A stretch of 64,000 nucleotides of DNA from assembly GCA_016795505.1 (NCBI GenBank), contig JAEUHH010000120.1:62001-126000 (forward strand), in the 5' to 3' direction. Below the pieces are notes generated by a model. It did no database searches, was not told the origin of the DNA, and saw nothing but the letters and a program-made list of their open reading frames with translations. Source of the stretch: Verrucomicrobiales bacterium. GTDB taxonomy: Bacteria; Verrucomicrobiota; Verrucomicrobiia; Verrucomicrobiales; DEV007. The position numbers and the translations under genes were made by a program. Below are positions 1-6,973 of this stretch, piece by piece. The number at the start of each line of letters is the position of its first letter. Position 1 is the first letter of the stretch.

Positions 1-1518
1 CCAATTTCGGCAAACTGCGGAGATTTGTACCTTGAGAAAATCATCCAGATACCTTTGACCATTCCCCACTTTTCGGAATCGGAACTGCGGGCCCGACTTT
101 GGGATGGTCTGGAACTTATCGCGGTGGATTGTCGATATGATTTGGCAGCAAAGGTCGGGAGATTTGAATCATTCTGGCGAGAGTTTCTTCGCACGAAGCT
201 GACAAACTTTCGGAGCATACACCGACTGCTGACCTTGACCTCATTTCACTCCCGCTGTCTTACCAAAGACGCCTTGCTTGAGGTCGATTTATTGGATCTC
301 ATTGGCATCGATTTCCTGAGAATGTTTGCGCCTGGGCTTTACCGAAAAATTGCAAACGACCCACCTGTTGAAAGCTGGATCATTGTAAATCGACCATTTC
401 CGAAAAATGGTGGGGAACGCGTCGATTCGCCCGCTGCCTCTGATTTGATCCATTTGGGTGAAATCGATCCGACGGCTTCATTTCATCTATTGTCACACCT
501 TTTTCCGAATTTCAGTACTTTGTTACCTAATCTTGTCACCCCAGCAGGGTATAGCAATGACCACCATAAGTATAAGTTAATATCACCAGAGCGACCAATT
601 TGGAATGATCATTTTCAATCGCTCTATTTCGAACTCTCGGCCAATGCCAATCACTTTCCATCCTCAAGATACAAAGAATTCACCCTTCTCCGAGATCCGA
701 ACGAAATGATCCGACTGATGGAGGAGTGGAAACCGCGGGGTTGGCGCAACCAACTTTTATCAAGATTAAATGATGATCCTGTCTTTTATAACTCTGATGA
801 CGACCCAACACCGTTTCTTTTAGCCTTGAGTTCAATATCGGATGATCTTTCAACGAAGGGCTCGCATTTAGAAAGTGAAATAATGATAGCGGATCGGCTC
901 TGGACCACACTTCTTGGAAAGCTGATGCCAGGGGATCGGCTCCCGTTTTTTCGAGAATTAATACTTCGTTCATCCGGCGTTACGATTCCTCTCCTTGTTT
1001 TGGAACAAATAAGGACAAAAAATAATGCAACATTTTCCAGATCAATTTCAGCAGGTTCTGCTATTCCGACTGCTGACAGATCCGAGATTGAGTCATTAGC
1101 AGATTGTCTACTTGAAGTCGTAAAGAGTCGATTTTGGAAGCGCCTTTTTCCGGTTTCACAAAATGAGTCCTACCGGTTCTACCGAATGGCCAACGCTTTG
1201 GGGCCTGTTCGAGTGGAAAGTATTCTCCGCATTAATTTAGGAACGCTCAACGAAGAAATCGATTTGGACGGGGTCTGGAGTTTGTTGATAGCAGTGATAA
1301 GCGGTCTTGGCCCAGCGCATCGCTTAAATCTTTTCGACCGGGGGACGCTCGAAACTGATGCCAGTAAGCACATCGTTGAGGAATTGCAGCGGTTTGCTTC
1401 GCTCCCGTTCTGGCACGAAGTCTCCGAAGCGAAGGTGCCTCGGGATATAAAGAAGGACGTAAGTGAAGTCGTCTTGGCACACTTAAAACATGGCGTGATT
1501 TCGATTTTTGCCGATTGA
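1..1518 (+). CDS. KAP-family P-loop NTPase, C-terminal part (5' end outside the window)
   Basis: The frame is open from base 1, so the gene very likely starts upstream; the first possible in-window start is a TTG at 25. The visible N-terminus contains YLEKIIQIPLTIP, and about 90 residues on comes FLRMFAPGLYRKI. Both resemble the region downstream of the ATPase core in KAP NTPases (named for Kidins220/ARMS and PifA). The Walker A and B motifs would lie outside the window. No membrane helix is evident in this part. Codon use is AT-richer than downstream (line 781-840 has 24 G/C of 60), suggesting recent acquisition. KAP NTPases include the phage-exclusion protein PifA, so a defence role is possible but is inference. 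A 41-bp tandem array begins right after the stop. Confidence 0.62.
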   Translation, partial: PISANCGDLYLEKIIQIPLTIPHFSESELRARLWDGLELIAVDCRYDLAAKVGRFESFWREFLRTKLTNFRSIHRLLTLTSFHSRCLTKDALLEVDLLDLIGIDFLRMFAPGLYRKIANDPPVESWIIVNRPFPKNGGERVDSPAASDLIHLGEIDPTASFHLLSHLFPNFSTLLPNLVTPAGYSNDHHKYKLISPERPIWNDHFQSLYFELSANANHFPSSRYKEFTLLRDPNEMIRLMEEWKPRGWRNQLLSRLNDDPVFYNSDDDPTPFLLALSSISDDLSTKGSHLESEIMIADRLWTTLLGKLMPGDRLPFFRELILRSSGVTIPLLVLEQIRTKNNATFSRSISAGSAIPTADRSEIESLADCLLEVVKSRFWKRLFPVSQNESYRFYRMANALGPVRVESILRINLGTLNEEIDLDGVWSLLIAVISGLGPAHRLNLFDRGTLETDASKHIVEELQRFASLPFWHEVSEAKVPRDIKKDVSEVVLAHLKHGVISIFAD

Positions 1519-1519
1519 T

Positions 1520-1888
1520 TTCCTGGCGGTGGAAATCCCCTCGCTTTCGTTTGTGAGCCCGTTTCCAGTGTGGAAGTCCCCTTCCAAACCCTTCGATTCC
1601 CGTTTTCGTGGCGGAAATCCTCTCCCAACCCGTTGGAAACCCGTTTCCGTGGCGGAAATCTCCTCCCAACCCATTGGAAGCCAGTTTCCGTGGTGGAAAT
1701 CCTCTCCCAACCCATTGGAAGCCAGTTTCCGTGGCAGAAATCCTCTCCCAACCCTTTGGAAGCCACCTTCCGTGGCGGAAATCCGCTTTCAATCCGTTGG
1801 AAGCCTATTTCCGTGGCAGAAATCCCCTCCCAACCCGGTTCGGAGCCATTTCGGTGGGAAAAGGCCTTCCCACCAGCCCTGACTCCCG
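1520..1888. repeat. 41-bp tandem repeat array, about nine units
   Basis: Unit boundaries fall at 1520, 1561, 1602, 1643, 1684, 1725, 1766, 1807 and 1848, an exact 41-bp period. The central units (1643-1765) are nearly identical and the ends are degenerate. Each central unit carries the dyads TTTCCG-TGG-CGGAAA and CCAA-CCCA-TTGG, plus GGAA/TTCC across the unit junction. Because 41 is not a multiple of three, the frame changes at each unit, so a coding role is unlikely even though several frames are open. There are no variable spacers, so it is not CRISPR. It separates the AT-rich KAP gene from GC-rich chromosome. Confidence 0.9.
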
Positions 1889-1991
1889 TAACCGAAAAGA
1901 AAGTGGCCATTTTTTGCAGATTTTTCTCGCCAATCGCGGTGAGATTGGCTCACACTCACCCCATCACCCGTATCCGGGAAAGACGACTATC

Positions 1992-2783
1992 ATGGCTCGC
2001 TGGGATTTTGCGTTTTTTGACAGCGGTGTCCGGTTCGACTCTCCCGATGCCAACCCCGATGCAACGATGAGAGACCTGAGCAAATTCTTCGTACCCCCCT
2101 TCGATGACAAGAAGATCAGCCTCGCCCGGCAGATCGCCTTTTCCACCGATCACCTCCAGCGGATGAGCGCGAACAACCCGGGCGGCGAACTGACCGACCG
2201 GATCACCGCCACCACGAGCGCACTCAATCTGGTGGTCGATTGCTTCGGCGACAACGAGACCAAACTGGCCCAGCGCGCCTCGGCGAAGCTGGTGAAGGAC
2301 AACTTCCGCCAGACCATCCCCGGCGAAGTGGCCCGCATCATGGGTGCCGTGGTGGCCGCCTATGGCGACGGGGCACCCCAGGTGCTGGAGTGCTGCCCAC
2401 ACGGACGCGCCGTCTTTTCCCAATGTCGCGATGACGAGGTGCAGACGCATCTCAATACCCTGCTCACCGGCGTCACCGCCCATGCCGCCGACCTCGGTGC
2501 CGCCGTGGTGACCCGCGCCACCAACCTGGTGAATGCGTGGTTGACCATCTACGGAGCCAGCGAAGCATCGACCGGCGCCCAGACCACCACGCAGGAAGGC
2601 AAGAACCTCGCCCGCGAGAACCTGAACCTGATGCTTTTCCTGAACCTCCTGACGCTCGCGATGATGTTCCCCCGCCAGCCAGAGAAGCGCGATCTCTACA
2701 TGCGCCAGGACTTGTTGGAAATCCCCGAAGGTGAAGAGGAGGAGGAGGAAGAACCGGAGCCGGATCCCAATCCGGTGCCGTGA
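1992..2783 (+). CDS. Hypothetical protein with an acidic C-terminal tail
   Basis: The protein is 263 residues, starting at ATG 1992 (MARWDFAFFDSG). The frame is open further upstream through the 41-bp repeats, but GC-rich coding character begins here. It is soluble, without signal peptide or clear membrane segment. It has a Cys pair around CCPHGRAVFSQC and ends in a run of glutamates (EGEEEEEEEPEPDPN). The predicted structure is mostly helical with many Ala/Leu/Asn stretches. I do not recognise the family. The next gene starts about 90 bases downstream on the same strand. Confidence 0.65.
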   Translation: MARWDFAFFDSGVRFDSPDANPDATMRDLSKFFVPPFDDKKISLARQIAFSTDHLQRMSANNPGGELTDRITATTSALNLVVDCFGDNETKLAQRASAKLVKDNFRQTIPGEVARIMGAVVAAYGDGAPQVLECCPHGRAVFSQCRDDEVQTHLNTLLTGVTAHAADLGAAVVTRATNLVNAWLTIYGASEASTGAQTTTQEGKNLARENLNLMLFLNLLTLAMMFPRQPEKRDLYMRQDLLEIPEGEEEEEEEPEPDPNPVP

Positions 2784-2871
2784 CGGGCGGACAGACCAGT
2801 GGGAACTTTCCCGACGCCTCTGGGTGACGGGTGAACGCCAGAGCCTACCGGCACGATCTGAGCACAGGACA

Positions 2872-4032
2872 GTGAGCGCCCGCTCTGCAAAACAACGCGC
2901 CAAACGGCGGAAGCGCAGACTCCCCGGCTGGGACGATGAGTTGTGGAATTTGCGATTGGCCGAATTGGAGGATTTCATCGCGGAAAAGGGACACTCCCGC
3001 GTACCGGCCAAATGGGAGAAGAATCCATCTCTGGGCCGCTGGCTCGCCTATCAACGACATCTCGCCCGCCGCGGTGAGATCGAGTCCGACCGGGCCCGGA
3101 AGCTGGAGAAGCTGGGAGTCGAGTGGGTGATCGAGGAGACACGGGTCGAAGAGCAGGACGCCTACACCGAGCACATGCTCGCCCGTCTGGCCGCATATGT
3201 GGCCGAGCACGGGCACAACCGTGTCGACAGAGCCATCGATCCGGGCCTCGCCTATTGGATCGGGCGCCAACGGATCTATCGGAATGCGGGCCATCTCCGC
3301 GAGTATCGCCGACAGCGCCTCGACGCAGCCGGCTTCCCGTGGAAGCATGTCGATCCGGGCTGGGAGGAGAAGTATGCGCGCCTCTGCGCCTTTCACGAGC
3401 GTTTCGGGCACACCCGGGTGGCCCGCAAATGGGAGGAAGATCCCGCTCTGGGTCGATGGGTGGAGCACCAGCGCGTCCGCGGTCGCAAAGGCGAGATCGA
3501 GGACGACCAAAGGCAGCGCTTGGAGACTCTCGGCTTCGAGTGGGTCTGCACGGAAGCCCGCGTCGAGGAGCATGATCGAAAGCTGAACGAGATGTTGGCC
3601 CGGCTCGTCGCCTTCCGGCAACAGCACGGACACAGCTCGGTCTCGCGCAAACATGACCCCGACTTGTGGCAGTGGATAAAACAACAGCGCTTCTACCTCG
3701 CCTCAGGTTGTCTGAAACCATCGCGCCGCCGGGCCATGGACGCCGCGGGCTTTCCCTGGGTCCGTTTTGACCCCCGGTGGGAGGAAAACCTGATCCGCCT
3801 GCAGGCATTCCATCAATCTCACGGGCACACCCATGTGCCGGCCAAATATGCTGAGAATCCCTCCTTTGGAGCCTGGGTCGCCAATCAACGGTACGCTTTC
3901 AAGAAGGGCACTCTACCGGATGCCTGTCAGGCCCGGCTCGATGCCATCGGTCCGGGATGGCGAGAGACAGACTGGCCCTGCAACCAGCCTGCCAAGCGTC
4001 CGGGGCGGCAAACCCGATGCAACAGGGTCTGA
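2872..4032 (+). CDS. Helicase-associated (HA) domain repeat protein without a helicase core
   Basis: GTG 2872 (VSARSAKQRAKRRK) is chosen because it starts a basic N-terminus just before the first repeat; the frame is also open upstream inside the previous gene. The 386-residue protein is five consecutive units of about 60-70 residues with the HA pattern: F..(K/H)GH..V, then LG.W...QR, then G.(L/I)....R...L...GF.W. This matches the helicase-associated domain (PF03457-like) normally appended to SF2 helicases, but there is no Walker A or DEAD box. HA domains are thought to bind nucleic acid, so a DNA/RNA-binding accessory role is inferred. The last codons (Asn-Arg-Val-stop) lie inside the 22-bp repeat element at 4015-4058. 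Confidence 0.75.
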   Translation: MSARSAKQRAKRRKRRLPGWDDELWNLRLAELEDFIAEKGHSRVPAKWEKNPSLGRWLAYQRHLARRGEIESDRARKLEKLGVEWVIEETRVEEQDAYTEHMLARLAAYVAEHGHNRVDRAIDPGLAYWIGRQRIYRNAGHLREYRRQRLDAAGFPWKHVDPGWEEKYARLCAFHERFGHTRVARKWEEDPALGRWVEHQRVRGRKGEIEDDQRQRLETLGFEWVCTEARVEEHDRKLNEMLARLVAFRQQHGHSSVSRKHDPDLWQWIKQQRFYLASGCLKPSRRRAMDAAGFPWVRFDPRWEENLIRLQAFHQSHGHTHVPAKYAENPSFGAWVANQRYAFKKGTLPDACQARLDAIGPGWRETDWPCNQPAKRPGRQTRCNRV

Positions 4033-4058
4033 TCGCCGATGCAACCCTGTCTGATCAA
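4015..4058. repeat. 44-bp paired element (two 22-mers), locus A
   Basis: The two abutting 22-mers are 4015-4036, with core ACAGGGT, and 4037-4058, with core ACCCTGT. The opposed cores can pair as a hairpin. The TGA of the plus-strand HA-repeat gene (4030-4032) and the TGA of the minus-strand Uma2 gene (4055-4057) both lie inside the element. It belongs to a family seen at eight loci in this window. Confidence 0.85.
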
Positions 4059-4657
4059 CCGGGCTCCTCCTCGTCGGCGCTTTCCGGCACGAAGGTGACG
4101 CCGTCATACAGATCGGCGAGGGCGAGTGTGGCGCCGATCGCGGGCAGATCGATGGCGGCGTCGGGGCCGATCACCCATTCGGGGCGAAAATCTCCGTCCG
4201 GCGAGCGGCGATAGACTCGGACGACCGGCTCCGACGTTTCGGCGACGAGATAGACGCTCAGCGTGGGTATGGTGAAATAGGAATCCATCTTTTCACCGAG
4301 ATCGATCCGCCGGGTGGCAGGGGAGGCGACTTCGAGGATCACCACCGGCGCATCCTGCCAACTGTCTTCGGGGGGATTCGGACTGCAAACCACGGACACA
4401 TCGGGATAGTAAAACCGGGTGCCCGACCGGTGGCGGATGCGGATCTTCGTGTCGCTGTTGCAGGGCTTACAGGGCCGGCCGCGGAGCTGGGCGTGGAGCG
4501 ACGCGACGGCGTTCACCGCGATATCATTGTGGACATTGCGCGCCCCGGCCATCGCGTAAACGATGCCGTCGCGATACTCGTGTTTGGTGGATGACGTGAG
4601 TTCCCCAGCGAGATAATCCTCCACCGTGACGAAGTCCCATTGGTTGGTTATCGACAT
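4055..4657 (-). CDS. Uma2 family (DUF820) PD-(D/E)xK endonuclease-like protein
   Basis: The protein is 200 residues, starting at MSITNQWDFVTVEDYL, the usual Uma2 N-terminus; an upstream in-frame start would add a non-conserved 23-residue leader. Family signatures are present: HEYRDGIVYAMAG near residue 26, YYPDVSVV with Asp86, and VVILEVASPATRRIDLGEK with Glu109 and Lys123, which together form the PD-(D/E)xK arrangement. Uma2 proteins are widespread in cyanobacteria, planctomycetes and verrucomicrobia, usually in many copies, and their biological role is unclear. It converges on the HA-repeat gene, with both stops in the shared 44-bp element. Confidence 0.88.
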   Translation of the reverse strand: MSITNQWDFVTVEDYLAGELTSSTKHEYRDGIVYAMAGARNVHNDIAVNAVASLHAQLRGRPCKPCNSDTKIRIRHRSGTRFYYPDVSVVCSPNPPEDSWQDAPVVILEVASPATRRIDLGEKMDSYFTIPTLSVYLVAETSEPVVRVYRRSPDGDFRPEWVIGPDAAIDLPAIGATLALADLYDGVTFVPESADEEEPG

Positions 4658-4854
4658 GGGGAAACGGTTAAATGCGCCGGGGCTCGGATTCAAGGGTGAT
4701 CGCAGCCGGATCAGGGGTGGGGTCACGTCTTCGACTACCTGCTATCCGGCCGTTGATTGCCGGTCCGCTTGCGCGCAGCGTATCGGCCCGGTTGCGTTCG
4801 GTCCGCATCGACAGTACGAACCGCCCATTTCAAAATCCCACCCCCCTCTGACTC

Positions 4855-5745
4855 ATGCGCTCCCTGTGGCTTCTTCGCCTTTCGTGTCTCGCGGCGGCTT
4901 TTGCCGGCACCCCGGCGGCTCCGGCGGCCGATCCAGCGCCGGCATCGTCGACGATCTCGGTGATGTCGTTCAACATCCGGTTCGGCACGGCGAAGGATGG
5001 GGACAATGCCTGGCCTCTGCGGCGCGATCTGGTGGTGGAGACGGTGGCGCAGCGCGATCCGGATCTGCTGGGCCTGCAGGAGTCGGTGGATTTCCAGGTG
5101 GACTATCTGCGCGAGCGGCTGCCGGCCTACGCGGTGTACGCCGTGCCGCGCACGCCGGGGCCGGGCTCGGAATCGTGCGCGGTGTTCTATCGCCGCGACC
5201 GGTTCGAAAAGATCGATGCGGGCACTTTCTGGCTCAGTGAGACACCGGACACGGAGGCGTCGAAGAGCTGGGACTCCAGCCTGCCGCGCATCGTCAGTTG
5301 GGTCCGTCTCAAGGAGACGGCGTCGGGCCGGGTCTTTGTGTTCGCGAACACGCACTTCGATCACCTGGGCTCCCAGGCGCGCACGGAATCGGCCCGCCTG
5401 GTCCGGAAGCGTCTCGCCGAGGTCGCGGGGGGCGTGCCGGCGGTGTTGACGGGTGATTTCAACTGCGGCGAAGGCAGTGAGCCTCACCGTCTCCTGACGG
5501 CTGCCGACGCCGGCTGGCTCGACACACTGCGTCAACACACGCCGAAGGCGGATCCGGCGAACGAAATCACCTTTACGGGCTTCGGGCTCAGCACGGGCAC
5601 GGCGCGGATCGACTGGGTGCTGGCCACGGCGGGCTGGGACATCATCGACGCGGGCATCGACCGCTTTCGGGGAAAGGACGGGCGCCATCCGTCGGACCAC
5701 GAGCCGGTCTTCGCGACCCTGCGCCTGCAGCCGGTCCGTCCCTAA
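4855..5745 (+). CDS. Secreted endonuclease/exonuclease/phosphatase (EEP) family hydrolase
   Basis: The protein is 296 residues, with a signal peptide (MRSLWLLRLSCLAAAFAGTP, then Ala/Pro-rich). The EEP fold motifs appear in order: MSFNIRFG, LLGLQE (metal-binding Glu), NTHFDHLG, LTGDFN (Asp/Asn) and PSDHEPV (catalytic His near the C-terminus). The family cleaves phosphodiesters or phosphomonoesters (nucleic acids, inositol phosphates, sphingomyelin); the substrate cannot be told from sequence. Export to periplasm or outside is inferred. It converges on the GH5-like gene with a 4-base overlap of the stop codons. Confidence 0.88.
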   Translation: MRSLWLLRLSCLAAAFAGTPAAPAADPAPASSTISVMSFNIRFGTAKDGDNAWPLRRDLVVETVAQRDPDLLGLQESVDFQVDYLRERLPAYAVYAVPRTPGPGSESCAVFYRRDRFEKIDAGTFWLSETPDTEASKSWDSSLPRIVSWVRLKETASGRVFVFANTHFDHLGSQARTESARLVRKRLAEVAGGVPAVLTGDFNCGEGSEPHRLLTAADAGWLDTLRQHTPKADPANEITFTGFGLSTGTARIDWVLATAGWDIIDAGIDRFRGKDGRHPSDHEPVFATLRLQPVRP

Positions 5746-6884
5746 GGCGCGGGGGCGATCTGGCGGAAGCGCTCCAGCCACGCGGCTTTCACGGCGGCGG
5801 CGAGGTCGTCCGGCTCGGCGGCGTATTCGGCGGCGGTCTTTCCCCAATAGAAGCTGATCCAGCCCTGCGCCAGGCCGTCGCGGGAGGCGGTGTCGATGAA
5901 GGTGGCCAGCTCGTCGAGGGAACACTTCAGCGGGAAAGTCTCCTCGACCACGAGGGGCTTCCCAACCTGATAGGCTTTCAGGGCGGCGAGGGCCTGGTCG
6001 ACTTTTCCCGCCTCGGGATAGAAGTGGACGGAGACGAAGTCGAGGTTTTCGCCGACCGCAGGATCGTAAAAAAGCGGTTTGCCGCCACCGAAGACGAATA
6101 CCCAGGGTATGACGCCCACGGTGACGAGGTGGCGCCGGTCGTGACGCCGAATCGCGGCGGTCAGGGTGTCGACCCAGGCCCGCGCCACGGCCTCGCGGGT
6201 CCGGCCGGCGAGGTCGAGGGTGATCCGCTGCACGAAGTGTTTCCCACCGAGTTCGCCAGCCAGCCAGTCGGTCTCGGCACGGCCGGGTCCGGGCAGGATG
6301 GGCTCGTTCATCAGGTCGTAGCAGAAGATGGCAGGGCTGTCGCGGCAGACCGCGGCGACGGCCTCCCAGAAACGGGCCTGCACCGCCCAGCGGCCGGCTT
6401 CGTCGAGCGCGTCATACCAGGGCGGGGTGTCGCTGCGGTGATAGCAGCCGAGGCCGGTGAGATCAAGGTAGAGGCCGGTCTCCTCCGCGAGCCGGACCAG
6501 CCGGGCCAGCCGGTCGAGGCTGGACTGGCGCGGGGTGTCGGCCGATTCCATGAAGCGGCCCACTTGCAGGTGGATGCGGACGGTGTTGGCCCCGAGGGCG
6601 CGTATTTCTTGAAAATCGGCTACCACGCGGTCCCATTCCGTTTCCCAGTAGTCCTCGAGCAGACGGCCGCCGCCGGTGGTCTCGTCGTGGTCGTAATTGA
6701 CGCCCCAGGGGCGGAATTCCCGGCCCGAGGCGAGTTGCACGAAGCGGGTCGGACTTTGTGGGTCGATCCCGATCCATTCCAGCGCCGCTTCGCCGGGCGG
6801 CGGGTTCGTCTGGCCAGTGCCGGTGGCAGGCAGGGCGAGGAAGGCGAGGGAGGCCAGCCAGGATCGCAGCAGGGTGGCGTTCAT
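5742..6884 (-). CDS. Secreted glycoside hydrolase, GH5-like (cellulase/mannanase fold)
   Basis: The protein is 380 residues, with signal peptide MNATLLRSWLASLAFLALPA. TIM-barrel glycosidase motifs are visible: WGVNYDHDE early, LGANTVRIHLQ, then CYDLMNEPI, where the Asn-Glu pair supplies the acid/base, VSVHFYPE, and KPLVVEETFP, where the Glu is the likely nucleophile. These match clan GH-A, most like family 5. The substrate is probably a beta-linked plant or algal polysaccharide; the exact specificity is unknown. The stop overlaps that of the convergent EEP hydrolase by four bases. The S9 peptidase is divergently transcribed from about 90 bases away. Confidence 0.82.
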   Translation of the reverse strand: MNATLLRSWLASLAFLALPATGTGQTNPPPGEAALEWIGIDPQSPTRFVQLASGREFRPWGVNYDHDETTGGGRLLEDYWETEWDRVVADFQEIRALGANTVRIHLQVGRFMESADTPRQSSLDRLARLVRLAEETGLYLDLTGLGCYHRSDTPPWYDALDEAGRWAVQARFWEAVAAVCRDSPAIFCYDLMNEPILPGPGRAETDWLAGELGGKHFVQRITLDLAGRTREAVARAWVDTLTAAIRRHDRRHLVTVGVIPWVFVFGGGKPLFYDPAVGENLDFVSVHFYPEAGKVDQALAALKAYQVGKPLVVEETFPLKCSLDELATFIDTASRDGLAQGWISFYWGKTAAEYAAEPDDLAAAVKAAWLERFRQIAPAP

Positions 6885-6973
6885 GGTTCATCGTAGCACG
6901 GGTTTCACCCGAAGTCCCGGTGCGGATTTCGCGCTTGCCGACGGGCCGCGCCGGGGTTTCTGATGACTCCCGC

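Noticed and set aside
1520-1888. CRISPR array
   Set aside because: There is a constant 41-bp period with no unique spacers and no cas genes nearby, so it is a simple tandem array.
1608-1991. Protein-coding extension through the 41-bp repeats
   Set aside because: The frame is open, but the period of 41 changes frame at every unit, so no repeated peptide is produced. The GC-rich gene has a good internal start at 1992.
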